Source: Ornithodoros turicata
Taxonomy: Eukaryota; Arthropoda; Arachnida; Ixodida; Argasidae
DNA: 64,000 nt
Reading direction: 5' to 3'
NCBI RefSeq assembly: GCF_037126465.1
Contig: NC_088206.1
Location: forward strand, 34,044,573 to 34,108,572
Shown: in pieces, positions 32,770 through 44,870 of the stretch
How the letters are laid out: every line of letters begins with the position of its first letter
Numbering within the stretch: position 1 is the stretch's first letter
Made by a program: the position numbers and the translations under genes
The notes under the pieces: generated by a model
Database searches by the model: none
Seen by the model: the letters and a program-made list of their open reading frames with translations, nothing else
What the model was told of the DNA's origin: nothing

Positions 32770-33539
32770 ACCATCGCATCCCTCGGTCTGCTGTACGGAG
32801 CCGCTGTGGGCCTTAAGTCTGCCCCAGTGCACACATCCGTTCCTGGTCTTCCCAAGAAGAGCTATGTCCCAGCTGTTGTGGCATGCCAACTAACGCTGCA
32901 ATATCTCCACCCCGTGCACTCAAACCGAATGGAGGTTTTCACTGACGGCTCCATGGCATCCGATGAATCATCATCTGCATTTTACATTCCGGAGCAGGCA
33001 TACCAGCGTGGTTTCAAGCTGCTGCCAGTGCCCTCGTCAACCCAAACAGAAGCCTTTGCTATCTTATCTGCTCTGCGGGACATCTCTTCGATGACACCAA
33101 GAGCGTGGACTATTCTTTCCGATAGTAAGTCATCTTTGGAGGCCCCGGCGTCGTATTCGCCCAAAGTTATCAACGACATCTACACGGAGATCCTTTGCCT
33201 GCGCGCCACACCGTCGTCTCTATGTTACAAGTGTGTGGTTCCAATGGATTCCGCGCCACGTAGGTATCTCGGGGAATGCCCTCGCCGTGACAGGTGTGCT
33301 CGTGCAGCTGGGTCTGTCACTTCTGTCCTGCTTACGCCGTCTGCTTGTGGGCTAGCCATGCACCGCTACTGCAGAAATAGCTCTCAGGCCTTTTTTTCGA
33401 CGCGCTGCCAGGACGAACCCTTTTCTGCGCTCGATTGACCCTACAATGACCCACACACTCGTAGGCCGCTACCCCAGGGAGGAAGAGTCTTTACTCCACA
33501 GACTTCGACTGAATATGGCGCGTACTCCACTGCTCCTGT
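32770..33539 (+). pseudogene. Non-LTR copy B, 5' part: RNase H domain fragment
   Basis: The frame from 32716 encodes the linker and RNase H of the copy C/D family (MEVFTDGSMASDESSSAFYI, then AFAILSALRDIS, then ILSDSKSS). It shifts frame in the last third (near 33240-33440) and continues as EEESLLHRLRLNMARTPLLLF to 33539. There the TTAA transposon interrupts it; the next codons resume at 36276. Endonuclease and RT are absent. Confidence 0.8.
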
Positions 33540-33543
33540 TTAA

Positions 33544-36271
33544 AGGGACTATGAAACGATTTTTTACTTCGTTTCGTTCGAAAGAAGTCATTTTTCTGAG
33601 TCTAGAACCGAAATTTTACCTTCTTCGCGCGAGCTGTTTTCTCGGGAGCGAATCTAAACGCAGCGGCGAAGAGAGGACAACTGGCGGACTGGACAGTATT
33701 TTTCGTTATTGGAGCTGACAAAGGTCTCTCAGTCCGTGTGGTTCAAATACTATAATAGATTTCAGGATTGTGTGAATGGGTTAATTCTCATCTGCGTGAT
33801 TCTGAACCTTGCCTCCGCTTACGGCACAGAGAGAGTAGAAAAAAAAAGAAAGTAGAAGTTACCGAATCTAGTCCCTAAACTCAGGTGGTGTACTGTTGAT
33901 AAAAGTACACTTCGTTTAGCATGATCTTAGAAACCATATTTCAACAGAATATTTATGTGATATGTTGAACATACGTATCTGTTCTTTTCATGTTCACAGG
34001 TGACTTCCTCAGCGGAGCCTGAAACCACTTAGATGAGACAGCATGATCATTGTAGCCCACTATTCAGAGCAGACAAATGCTGTGCACCCTCTTTCCAGAT
34101 TCCTCTTTAATGCAGTGTCTTGCCTACCATTCGGGCTCTGTATATTGTTCACAAGTTTTCTTTTAACCTTTTTTGTTATTTGATCTACAGTTTGCTTTAT
34201 CATGTGCACAAATGTGATATTGAGAGGGACATTTTCTTGTTTACACTTCTTATCTTATAATCATTGCTCAGTTAGAATACATCATTTGCATTCACCGGAA
34301 CTGCGGTTGTGTACTGTGCTATTTTCTTTTCTCAAATCAGGGCGGCCCATGTGCATGGCAGCTGAAGTCTTTCACCAGGTAACATACCAGGACAACTCCA
34401 GGAAGTGCTCTGCAGTTCACCTCTAAATTAAAGGAACCTACCTTTGATACACTATGTCCTCATGAGATTTTGTTCCTGCTACAACTCTGCGCTTTGTTTC
34501 ACATTACCAAAAAATACCCATACCAACCATTATCATACCAGTGGTGTACTGCTGTGTTCAACGAGCTCAACTTGCTCTGGGCATCCTGCAAGGCCGTGCA
34601 GCTACTTCAGCCCTTATTTGCTGGTAACACTGGTGCCAATACTGATGTTAGATGAGCTGTGTGACAGTGTAAAATAGAACATATCCTGTGTTCTATTAAA
34701 AATAAAAATTATGCATGTATAGCATATAATGTGCATGTGTAGATGTTAGGTCTTAGTTATTGTACAATTTAAGCTAAATGTCGACGTTTCAGCTGTTTGA
34801 CCCTGATGTCCTCGTCCTTGACGCACGTACAAGTGCGCCCACACCTTCGGAGAAGCCTGCATAACGAGGACTCTGTCCCGGTGGCAAATGGAACAGTTCT
34901 TTCACAAAGAAAGCAGATTTCCGCCAGAAGACCAACAAGCAATTAACTTGAAATAGTACCAATTACTTGTCGTTTTTCTAATTGCAAAATACTGGGCACG
35001 CTACGTCAGTACTGTTTTTTTTTTTTGCTTTTTTCCAGTTACTCAACTGGTGACTTCAAGCTAACGCAACACAATAATAAAAGGAGGCAACAAAGCAGGC
35101 GAACTGGTGTCGTGAGATTGTGTCCCCGAGTCTTAGGGTTATGGATGTATTACACAGTATTGGAAACCTGGTTGAACAATAAATTTGTTAAACGACAAAC
35201 ACTTATCAGAAATCAATACGATGTCTGAATACTCTTACAGAATACGCTACAGCTGAGTTTTTGTAGGCATGGTGGTTGGCAACGCTCAGATTTACGACGT
35301 GTTCAACATTGAATACAGAATATGTGACGTGCTCATCAATAAATTCTTGCATGAAACATAATCTGCCACCTGTACAACAATAAATGCAGAGTAAATCAAA
35401 ATCGCCTAAAGGCGCGAAGCTCCTTTGAATAATAACAGTAATGATGTAAATGTAATGAGTTGAAACAAAGTAAAACAAAACATTAGACCATTAGGTCACC
35501 CAGTCTTTTACGATAAGTGGTGCAAGCAAATCGAGCAACAAAGGGGGCATCTTCCAAATATCACAGTCTCACCTCACAACGCACTTCCTTTGTTGTCAGA
35601 TTGCTAACATGTAAACATAACTGCAACTGACGTAAATATAACTGCAACGCCAAGCAACCACAAGACACTTTCTATTGGTGACGGCGATACAACCAATACA
35701 TGTTGTGGTGAATCGCAAGAGGCCCACGTAACTCGTCAGCAAAACTCTCAAAGTCACGGAGGTGCGTGAGTTCCTTGTTGTGAACGGCCGCAGATCAGAC
35801 GACGAATACATTCGATGAACAAAGTACAGCTCACGTGTCATACTTGCCAGTTCAACTGTAGCGAAGAATTCACATGCAAAAAGCTGTTCATTATAGCGTG
35901 CTATCCGAACGCCTCCAACCAAGTAAACGTAATGCTTCAACTTCAACCCTCAGACGCGACCAGAGACCTTGTGACCTTGTATGTGCGACTGGACGGCGGC
36001 AGCGGCAGCCACAGCGCGAGCTCGCGGCATTACTTGCCATTGTGCAACACCGGTGACGTAACGGGGAACCGAAGTGCGGTACGAACAGTTACACCATCGA
36101 CAGGGAAATATGCGCGGGAGAGGAGGAACGCGGAAGAGACAGTTCCAGCGCGCGCTCCTCGCAGAATGGAGCGATTTCGTCCGCAAAAATTTGTGGCATA
36201 TTAGTTTCTCTGCGGGAAGAACAGTTTCCAGCGAAAAAAAAGTATGGGGTTCGGGAAATTTCACAGTCCCT
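33544..36271. mobile_element. TTAA-targeted DNA transposon, non-autonomous (2,728 bp)
   Basis: The left end AGGGACTATGAAACG and the complement of the right end AGGGACTGTGAAATT are inverted repeats. The TTAA duplication lies at 33540-33543 and 36272-36275. The split ORF2 rejoins in frame (LLLF then KMGYLS) if the element and one TTAA are removed, which proves the boundaries. The first seven bases equal those of the 14371-18235 element, so both belong to one superfamily, but the interiors differ. No transposase or THAP frame is seen; the plus-strand frame 35815-36204 has no recognised domain. Confidence 0.9.
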
Positions 36272-36275
36272 TTAA

Positions 36276-36690
36276 GATGGGCTACCTTTCGTCACCCAAG
36301 TGCCCCACCTGTCATCTCGAAGGAGACATCCCGCACTTGCTGCTCCACTGCACCCGTTACCGCCAACGTCGTCTTCTCCTACGGTTGCGTATCGTTCGCA
36401 TCAGGATTCCGAACTTTTCCCTAGCTACGCTGCTAGGCCCCATACAATATAGTCGCGACACAAAGGCACTTCTTCCGTTTTTACGGATCTGTGGCCTTCT
36501 GGGAGAACTGTCACCAATTTCGTGTTTGTTTTCCGTTTTGTTTGTTTGTTTTGCTTTTTGTTTGTTTTTCTTTTTATTTGTCTTTCCCTTCCTTTTTTCC
36601 TTTCTTTTCTTTCCTGAGAATAGCAAGCCGCTGTAGCTGTGGCTAACCTTTCCCTCCTATTTTTTTATATAATACACATATCCCCCCACC
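36276..36690 (+). pseudogene. Non-LTR copy B, 3' part: ORF2 C-terminus and 3' UTR
   Basis: Continues the frame of 33446-33539 with CPTCHLEGDIPHLLLHC (zinc knuckle) and ATLLGP, to about 36520. A T-rich tract follows, then the family 3' UTR: GAATAGCAAGCCG, a stem-loop at 36626-36644, CTAACCTTTCC, and a C-rich end ATACACATATCCCCCCACCC without poly(A). Confidence 0.85.
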
Positions 36691-37874
36691 CTTGCGGAAT
36701 ATTATTATCCGTCATTTACGTACAATGAAAAACGCTTTATTTCCCCTTCTTTAAAATCCCTAATTTGCGCAATAGCCCCTCCGAATTTTTAATTTCGAAC
36801 AGATCACTTACATTCAACAGTGCTCTGTTTGTCGCGTGCTTTTTTTTCTTTCTTTTGCTTTTTCTTCTCTTTTATTTATTTATTTCTTCCCATGCCTTGT
36901 TCTCTTGCACTTGCCTTGAACTCGCTTTTAATGTGGATCACCAACCCACCCGGATTTTAACTTTATTTCAATGAAATAATTAACGCCTCCATGTATTTGC
37001 GCTTGCGTACTTGCACCAAATGAATGACGCATTATCGGCACAATGGAATTCAGCTATAGCACGTACGAGAAGTATATTTAACGCAGACTAACGGAGAATT
37101 GGGGCGGAGCTTTATATTTGGGGTGGAATATTCTAATTTTTCGAATATCGAGGCGAACACATAAAATTTCGATTCTAAATCTGAACCGAATATGAACTTC
37201 GGTATCCGAATTGCGAATCGAATGCCTCTTGCTAACTGAAGATCTTCGAATAGTTACCCCCCCCAAAAAAAAAGGCAGGAACAAACAATTAATGTGCCCA
37301 AGAATTCAGGACAAAGCATAAAGCAGGCTTCACCTGCTGATATACCCGATAGATCCCAGGTATTAGGAATCTAAAAGCGCGTATACAACACATTCCGCTG
37401 ACAGCACTGTGCATTAGTTCGCTAATGGTGCGTAGCCACTGCCAGTGGCACAGCGAAGCTTCTAATGTCATTTATTTGGGTGAATATTGGGATCTCGAAG
37501 GTTCCATTTATATTCTAAACTTTCACCCTGTAAAGAAGGCTTCATTAGGTGCACCGAAACTGTCGGGTGAAGCCCACCAGTATCACATGTGCCACGAATT
37601 CGAAGCACTTCGTTCGAAGTTTGAGACCCCTACGAGCAATTCGAATGTTGCGTCATATTGTGTGACACAGTCTATGACTTCTCAAAATTAAAGCGTGCTC
37701 AAGTAACTGGCCATTTTCTCACTCGATGCACGGTATCGTGAAATGTGCCAAACACGCTTTCATTTAGTTCAATTCATTTCATTTAGTCTTCAGGGTGTGT
37801 GTAAGTACTGCATCGTCTACAACTCCCCTTTTTATGAAAATGTGTTGCAGATAAAAGGAAACACCCTGTATATA
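36691..37874. other. AT-rich repetitive spacer; no gene seen
   Basis: It contains TTCGAATA/TATTCGAA-type repeats (37130-37260) and a 78-bp CAGGGTGTG...CACCCTG MITE-like unit at 37791-37868 directly abutting the next element. Open frames are short and unrecognised. Confidence 0.45.
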
Positions 37875-39130
37875 CAGCGTGTGTCATTTAACAGTGACCA
37901 GTAATTATTAAAAAATATCTACTTGAGATACAAATTAGAAACCTTCTGCGTGATACCTGTGAAGGTTTTTACCGCTCAAGCAGCTGCTTTCCGTCAGTGT
38001 ACCTCATGAATTTGTCTAATTAGCGTAATTGAACTAAAAAAATCCCAAGGAAATGTAACTTTTTCGTGCTAATTAGAAAGCCCATTTCAGCAGACTTGTA
38101 CGTATTTGGAGTATTGTATTTAAAATACTGTATTTTAAATACACTTTGCGATATTTTGGTACGCTACTCAATAGTTTTTGTTTTGTGTATCTGTACTCTA
38201 TTTAAAATACACTTTGTGGTATTTTCTACTCGATACTCTAATTACATATTTTGGATCTCCCTCTCAAACTTTCTGTGTCTCGTCTTTCCATTATCCCGAA
38301 ATTTTCCGAGTCCCTCGGACTTGATCAGGACACTGGTCCTTCTTGGGAGTCTCCATTTAGAGATCTTGCCCCGTGTGTACTAATCCTTGGCGAGTGAGGG
38401 TTCTATCATGTGTGCTCTGACGCGGTAATGCATAATTTTGACCTCGCCGGGCAGGGACCTGCTAGAAGTTTGTTTTGTTCTGGGTCACATATATTTAGTG
38501 GAGTTATGTGGTATCTCTTTGTCATCTTTTTGGGACTTGTGTTTAGATGACTCCTAGTACACAGGGACGGCTTGCGTAGTACGCGGAGTTTAGGCGATTC
38601 ATATCACATGGCGGCGATTTGCCGCATTCACCAGTAACTTGTGACTTTTTGCGTTCAAGGATAAATAGTATCTTAATTGTATTTGAAATACTTTTTGAAG
38701 TATTCCGTACTCCTTCTTTATTGCTTTAATTTTCATGCATTTATACCCCATCTGATTTACATTCTAACGTCAGTATTTATTATCTTATCTTAAACACATT
38801 TCAGAGTACCTTGTACATGTCTGCATTTCAGGATCCTTCGCTATCTTTCCGCAAAAAATTGTTGTGGAAAGTTGAGTGTGGAGTGCTGAAAAAAAGTGGG
38901 GTGTTGTGGAGATGGGGTTTCTAAGTAGCGTGAAAAAAAAGAACGGTACCTTTCCTTGGAATTTTTTTGAGTTCCATTAAGCTAATTAGGCAAATTCATG
39001 AGGTACACTGATGGAAACCACCTGCTTCTGCGGCAAAAACCTTCACAGGTATTATGCAAACGGTTTCTAATTTTTATCTCAAGTACATGGTTTCTAATAA
39101 TTAGGGGTCACTTTTAAGTGAAACACCCTG
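37875..39130. mobile_element. Tc1/mariner-like element with 190-200-bp terminal inverted repeats (1,256 bp)
   Basis: The left arm 37875-38060 and right arm 38945-39130 pair over about 190 bp: AGTGACC, TAATTATTA, ACTTGAGATA, AGTGTACCTCATGAATTTG and TTGGAAT-type blocks all recur in inverse order. The flanks are TA (37873-37874, 39131-39132). The interior (38060-38940) is AT-rich with TATTTAAAATAC-type repeats and no transposase, so the copy is non-autonomous. Superfamily assignment rests on the TA target and CAGGGTGT-like ends. Confidence 0.7.
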
Positions 39131-39132
39131 TA

Positions 39133-39541
39133 GGTGAGTAAGTATATGTGTACGTATGGTGATGTGTATGTAAGGTGTATGTTAACTAACGTGCGAAGTA
39201 GCAGTTCTTATTCCGTTCTTAGGTTCAATAAATTTTCCTTTAACAAAAATAAATTGTGAGCTTAGGTTGCATCAGGTTATGTTTGCGCTGTTCGGTCCGA
39301 GCATTCAATGCATCTATTTAAACATCTCACGTTCAAAGGTGTATTGGGAGATAAACGAGGAAGCGATAGGAAACCAAACTCCAAGACCACTGCCTTGTGG
39401 CACTGTGCAGCTGAGACCCGAACCTTCTGAAAACAGGACAAAGCAGTCCTTTTTAGTATCTTCGCAATGTCCTCCAGGCCACCCACCCTTTGTTTCCTAG
39501 CGCCGGCCCTCACGGAGTCACACCTATACTGGTCATTTTTT
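39133..39541. other. Spacer; no gene seen
   Basis: The AATAAA at 39228-39233 and frame 39267-39500 are unremarkable. No element ends are recognised. Confidence 0.4.
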
Positions 39542-39682
39542 TCTCCCAGAAGGCCACAGATCCGTAAAAATGGAAGAAGTGCCTTTGTGTCGCGACTATA
39601 TTGTGTGGGGCCTAGCAGCGTAGCTAGGGAAAAGTTCGGAATCCTGATGCGAACGATACGCAACCGTAGGAGAAGACGACGC
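39542..39682 (-). pseudogene. Inverted fragment of the copy B ORF2 C-terminus
   Basis: The minus-strand frame repeats the LRIVRIRIPNFSLATLLGP and YSRDTKALLPFLRICGLLGE blocks of 36369-36506 almost identically. The two pieces are inverted relative to each other and flank the Tc1/mariner-like element. An 18-bp unit (GCCACAAACCAGTACTAT) occurs three times at 39672-39725 next to it. Confidence 0.9.
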
Positions 39683-39846
39683 CACAAACCAGTACTATGC
39701 CACAAACCAGTAATATGCCACAAACCAGTACTTCGTGGCGCGAGTGTATAGAGAACAGCAGAGCCGTTTATAGAGACAGTTAGGCCATTAGGAGGAGCCC
39801 AAGCTGAAGCGCGTCATGCGACAACACGCCTAAGCGACCTTCCCCG

Positions 39847-39895
39847 CCGGGCTCTATTGCTTCCTGTCGTCGCCGGGCTCTATTGTTTCCTGTCG
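39847..39895 (+). repeat. Two 24-bp direct repeats at the 5' end of non-LTR copy C
   Basis: GCCGGGCTCTATTGCTTCCT and its copy differ at one base. Short tandem repeats in the 5' UTR are common in non-LTR elements and may act as promoter units; that role is inferred. Confidence 0.6.
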
Positions 39896-41101
39896 TCATG
39901 TGGTCGCCGTCGCCACACTGATGCTGATCGTTTACGATGCAAGGAGTACATCGTCATTCGAAAACTCGGTAGCAGCTCATATCCTCCAAACTCCCATTTC
40001 CACCGACATCCCAAATCAACTACAGTGTTGCTCGCGCCACTGGACCCGGCGTCCAAATTCGCAAACCTGAATCATCTCAAGCTCTCCGAATTTCTTGCCT
40101 CTGAGCTGCCAGGAAGGATTAAGGAAATACGACCCAACTATGCAAAGAACATCCTTGCTGTGGAAGTCATTTCCCTTCCGGCAAAAGCGCGCCTCTTGAG
40201 GCACGACAGGATCTGTAGTGTTCCCGTCCGCGCCTACGAACCGCGCCCCCTCAACTCGTGCTACGGTGTTATCACGGATATCGATGCCTCGCTCTCTGAC
40301 GATCAGATAAAGGAGGCTATCAGGTCTGAGCCTCCGGTTCTTGCGGCAAGGCGAATACGGAAAGACGCAGGAGCTGTGAGACTCACTTTTCTCGGGTCAC
40401 AGAGACCCAACGACATCAGCTTCCATCTCCTGACAATGCGAGTCAAGGATTACTTACCGCGCGCCCCACAATGCCGCAATTGTTTGAGGCACGGCCACGT
40501 AGCTGCGTGCTGCAGCCGGAGAAAGGTTTGCGCAACCTGTGGAGCGTCCCATGACTGTGCTGTTTGCCCGCAAAATGACCCCCTGTGTGTCAACTGTAAT
40601 GGGAAACACTCAGCGACATCAAGCGAATGTCCCAAATTCAAGCTGCAAAGACGCATCGCCAGAGAGCGCTCGCGTTCTAGCAGCAGCTATAGATCGGCCA
40701 AGGAACAAGTCCTAAAGAAGGATCGCCGAAGAAACCGCAGACGAAGACACCGAAGATCTGTGTGGCCTCTACGCCTGCCTCCGAGAAGCAACTTGCCTGG
40801 ATGCACAGTCACTTCCTACCACCACCACCCCCCCTCCGACAGTGCGCAAGCACCACCGAACTCTGCACCCACGAGCTGCACGGAAGTGACCCACTCCCAG
40901 GTAGCCCGTCGCGCAACTTCCGCTTCATCGTCTTGCACCCCAGCTGACATGCAATCTGTGATAATCAGGCTGCTTTTCGTGGCACTAAAGGCCATAGCCT
41001 CTGCGTGCCCCGAGTGTAAGGCGCTCACTGAAGTCCAATCGATCCTTCAACTTGAAAACGCAATCGCCCCCTTACTGCCAACCAAGCCGGTTGGGCGCTA
41101 A
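39857..41101 (+). CDS. Non-LTR copy C ORF1 (Gag-like, three zinc knuckles)
   Basis: A 414-codon open frame; the true AUG is uncertain because the frame opens at a non-ATG codon. Residues about 35-200 resemble the RRM-like/TLP region of ORF1 proteins (KEIRPNYAKNILAVEV, DIDASLSDDQIKEAI). Three CCHC-type knuckles follow in tandem: CRNCLRHGHVAACC, CATCGASHDCAVC and CVNCNGKHSATSSEC (about 206-258). A basic Arg/Ser-rich region and a hydrophobic C-terminus close the protein. ORF1 proteins coat element RNA and guide it to the nucleus. This frame appears intact although ORF2 is broken. Confidence 0.8.
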   Translation: MLPVVAGLYCFLSSCGRRRHTDADRLRCKEYIVIRKLGSSSYPPNSHFHRHPKSTTVLLAPLDPASKFANLNHLKLSEFLASELPGRIKEIRPNYAKNILAVEVISLPAKARLLRHDRICSVPVRAYEPRPLNSCYGVITDIDASLSDDQIKEAIRSEPPVLAARRIRKDAGAVRLTFLGSQRPNDISFHLLTMRVKDYLPRAPQCRNCLRHGHVAACCSRRKVCATCGASHDCAVCPQNDPLCVNCNGKHSATSSECPKFKLQRRIARERSRSSSSYRSAKEQVLKKDRRRNRRRRHRRSVWPLRLPPRSNLPGCTVTSYHHHPPSDSAQAPPNSAPTSCTEVTHSQVARRATSASSSCTPADMQSVIIRLLFVALKAIASACPECKALTEVQSILQLENAIAPLLPTKPVGR

Positions 41102-41149
41102 GCCCCGGCTCTGTGACGGCATCGCTCCCTGGACGGCGAACTGGTGGTG

Positions 41150-44100
41150 CCAACAATAGTGCACTATCAGACGACAACAATCTTCCAGTGGAATTCAAGA
41201 GGCCTTTAATCCAAAATATCAGACTTTCGCCAGTTTGCGTGGCGGCACAAGTTCCCCCTCATGTGCATCTCAGAATGCGGGCTCCGAGCTGATTTCCGTC
41301 TGTCGAATTATATCACATATGTCTCACAACCAAGCGGAACAAAATGTCGGGCAGCCACTTTCATCCGCTCGGACATACCGGCTCTGCAGAGGAGCATTGT
41401 GGCAACGAGCGCAGAGGAATACGTCTGCTGCTAGATTCGAGTGGGCTCCCGGGACCTCACAGTTGTCTCCCTCTACCTACCACCCGCTGTCCCATATGAT
41501 GTGAGCGACCTGAAGAATATCCTGGACAGTGTTATTACGCCATATGTCTTATGTGGAGACTTTAACGCCCATCATACCATCTGGGGCAGCGTGCGGTCCG
41601 ACACGCGAGGACAGCGGCTTGCTGCGCTGTTCGAAGAGAGGAGCCTCCACATCCTTGACGACGGTTCCCCGACCTTTGTACAGTCACCATACCGATCGCC
41701 GTGCCTGGACCTGACAGTTGTGTCTGCTTCGGTTGCGCGGTACTTCACCTGGACTGTTCGCGCTGATATGCTTGGCAGTGATCATGCCCCGGTATTAATC
41801 AACATTCGCGGAGTACATCGGACACAGCTCAAGCGCGCAGTCAAGCGGACCGACTAGCAACGCTACAGGGCTGCCGTTGATTCCACCTTCACAGACCCCG
41901 TACTTGGGAACGCCAGCAACGGCGACTTCTGCCGGTTGGTGGTCGGCGCCACACACTGTGCCATGAGAGTCTTTCACCTTCCCACCGAGTCCTTAGCGGT
42001 CGATGCGGAGTGCGCCAGACTACGTGCGATCCGGCGGAGAGCAGAGAGGCGGGCCCGTCGCACGCATCTCTTGGCCCATATGCTGGAAGCGCGACGGATA
42101 CAAAAAGCCGTCCATAGACACATCTGTAAATTGGCCAGAAATCACGGGAGGAACTTTGCTTCCTCCCTATCTCCACGAACACCTCTGTCCCGAATATGGA
42201 CGGCACTCAGAGGACTAGCCGAACCTGTTACACAAAAACCGGTTTACGTTCCGATCACTCTCCGTGGCCACAGGACGCTCCGAATTACAGCTGGCAGAGG
42301 AGTACTGCGGCAGACTTACGTCCCAATTCCCGACGGCTCAGCGTCAGCCCGTGACATCCCGGTTGTCCCGGAACCACCAACTGAGCCCTCTCTGGATCAA
42401 CCGTTCTCGCTAATGGAACTGGAATCGGCTTTGCGTCGCTCACCAATTCACACATCCCCCGTCGCAGATCTCGTCACCTACAAGGCTCTCCACAACCTCC
42501 CGCTGCGTGGACAACAGCTGCTTTTACGGATATTCAACGAGTCTTGGCGTGCTTGCGCTGTGCCCCAGGAGTGGAAGGTGGCGGTTGTTGTTCCCATCTT
42601 GAAACCCGGAAAATCACCTCACGACATAGACTCGTTTGGACCGATAGCCCTCACTAGCTGTGTGGCGCATATCATGGAGCACATGATTCACGCACGATTG
42701 AGCTGGTACTTTGAAACCACGAGGTACTTCCCCGAAGCCATGGCGGACTTTCGGCAGGGAAGATCGTCCATCGACAACGTGGTTGATGTTGTGTCAGCGT
42801 TCACCAAGCACAGTCTGAAGGCCAACTCACAGCCGCTGTTTTCCTGGATGTCATGAAAGCCTATGAGAGCGTCCTCCACAGCGCGGTTGTCGCAACGCTG
42901 CAAGAGTCGGGTGTCGGGGCCCGCATGACGGCGTGGATCCGCGACTTCCTGTCGGATCGGTCTCTATTTGTGCGCCCCACGCAAGGTGACACAGCCCCGT
43001 TCCCTGTCCATCGCGGCGTACCGCAAGGCAGTGTGTTAAGTCCGCTCGTATTGAACCTCATCATGGCTTCCCTCCCGACGCACTTGTCTGAGCATACCAA
43101 CATTACAATTTACGCTGACGATATTTGCATATGGACCTCTGCCATGCGACGTGACGCGATTCAACATCGCCTACAAGACGCCCTCAATACAATCGTGTTA
43201 TACCTTGCCGATAGGGGTCTACGTGTCTCCCCGAGCAGGACAGTCGGTATGGCGTTTACCGGGCGATCATTCGCCCGCTACCCTCTTCATGTCTCTGGAA
43301 CCCCTCTCCAATTCGTGCCGCACTCCAAATATATCGGCGTAATCATTGACAAACGCCTGTCATGGTCCCACCACATCAAGGCACTCTCGGCCAAGACGTC
43401 CAACTTTGCGAACGTCCTGCGACGGGTCTCAGGACTGTCGTGGGGCCTGTCTTGTGACGACCTGCGCCGAGTACACCACTCCCTCGTGTTCGGCCTGCTG
43501 TGCTACAGCCTCCCGGTGTTGCACGGCCTGAGTAGGACTGGCGAGCGTGAGCTCCTCAATATCCAGGCCCGCAGCCTTCGAGTGTGTTTGGGCTTGCCTA
43601 AGACGACCGAAACATACTCAGTCCTTGCGGAGGCATGTGAACCACCTGCAAACATTCTTTGTGACAGGGAAACCCTTCGGGTCTACACGCGGATCCTAAC
43701 GCGGCACCCCTTCCACTATCTCTGACTCATAGGAAGTGACTGCCCCGACTCTGCCCTTGGTGGCGCTATCGACCGCCTGCGGGTAGTTGTGCCGCAGCCC
43801 TCTTCCACCGTGTCCTTTGCCCCCCCCCCTTTGTGGGCCCTCGACCGGCCCTTCGTGTGCTCCACTATCCCCGGCCTTGAGCGAAAGAATGACACTCCTT
43901 CCGATGTCGCACGTCGGCTTGCCCTGGAGCACCTCTCCACGCTACATGACCAGCGGCTAGCAGTTTACACCGACGGGTCGGTCGTACCTGACAGAGCGAG
44001 CGCAGCATTTTATGTGCCCCGCGGGGCCATCGAGCGCTCCTTGCAAACGAGACGTCATCCACGGAGGCTGAACTCTTTGCTGTTTACGCGGCGCTTGAGC

Positions 44101-44870
44101 ACATTTCCATCTCGACACAGGGAAACTGGTCCATCTTTACAGATAGTAAGGCAGTGTTGGAGGTCATCAGCTCACACGGATCCCAGACGATCAACGATCT
44201 CCACGCAATGACTATCTCGTCATACAACTGTTCTCGCCTCCCGTCATACCGTCTGGCTCCAGTGGGTTACCAGCCACATAGGCCTCCCTGGGAATATCCG
44301 TGCCGACGCTGCTGCAAGGCGCGCACATAGCTGTGACAGCCCCATCGCAAACCTACCGCTCACGGCATCAGCTTGCCACCTTAAAGTTCATCGATGGTCT
44401 GCCCCTGAAACCCGCCACTTCATTGCAGACGCTATTCGATGCAACACATTTCTGCGAGCCATCTACCCCAACTTTACCCATCCCAACACCTTACCAGGGC
44501 CGAGGAAACCCTGCTTCATCGCCTCGGCCTTAACGTCGCCTACAGTCCGTCACTCCTGCACAAGACGGGCATACGCGGCAACGCAAACTGCAATGCCTGC
44601 GGCGCCATCGCTGAAGTAGCCCACCTCCTGCTAACGTGCCCGACGTTCTCGGCGCCCCGTGCCGCCCTCGCCCGACGCCTCCAAGCCTTGGGCCACCACC
44701 CCCTCTCGCTCGCTACACTCCTCGGGCCTGTCCCCCGCCCTGGGCAACGGGTTGTTACCAAGGCACTCTTCGAGTACCTCACGGCCACAGAAATGATGAC
44801 CGCCCTCTGGAGCACAGGCGGCGATCCTCAACGCCCGCAGCACATGGTTCCCATCGCGGCTTCTCCCGCA
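41150..44870 (+). pseudogene. Non-LTR copy C ORF2 (endonuclease, RT, RNase H), broken
   Basis: APE endonuclease from about 41190: FQWNSRGL, then ISECG, CGDFNAHHTIWGS and LGSDHAPVLI, with a stop near 41433 and another near 41857. RT: 41936-42856 carries the fingers (LKPGKSP), then a frame change near 42830 into 42853-43725 with GVPQGSVLSPL and YADDICIWTS. RNase H (AVYTDGSVV at about 43964; FTDSKAVLE in another frame near 44138) is split by frameshifts. The C-terminal CNACGAIAEVAHLLLTC and ATLLGP are in frame 44439-44909. The architecture is complete but at least five breaks make it inactive. Closest in the window to copies B and D. Confidence 0.85.

Noticed and set aside
36357..36626. Lys-rich minus-strand ORF
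   Set aside because: Shadow of the T-rich tract in the non-LTR 3' region.
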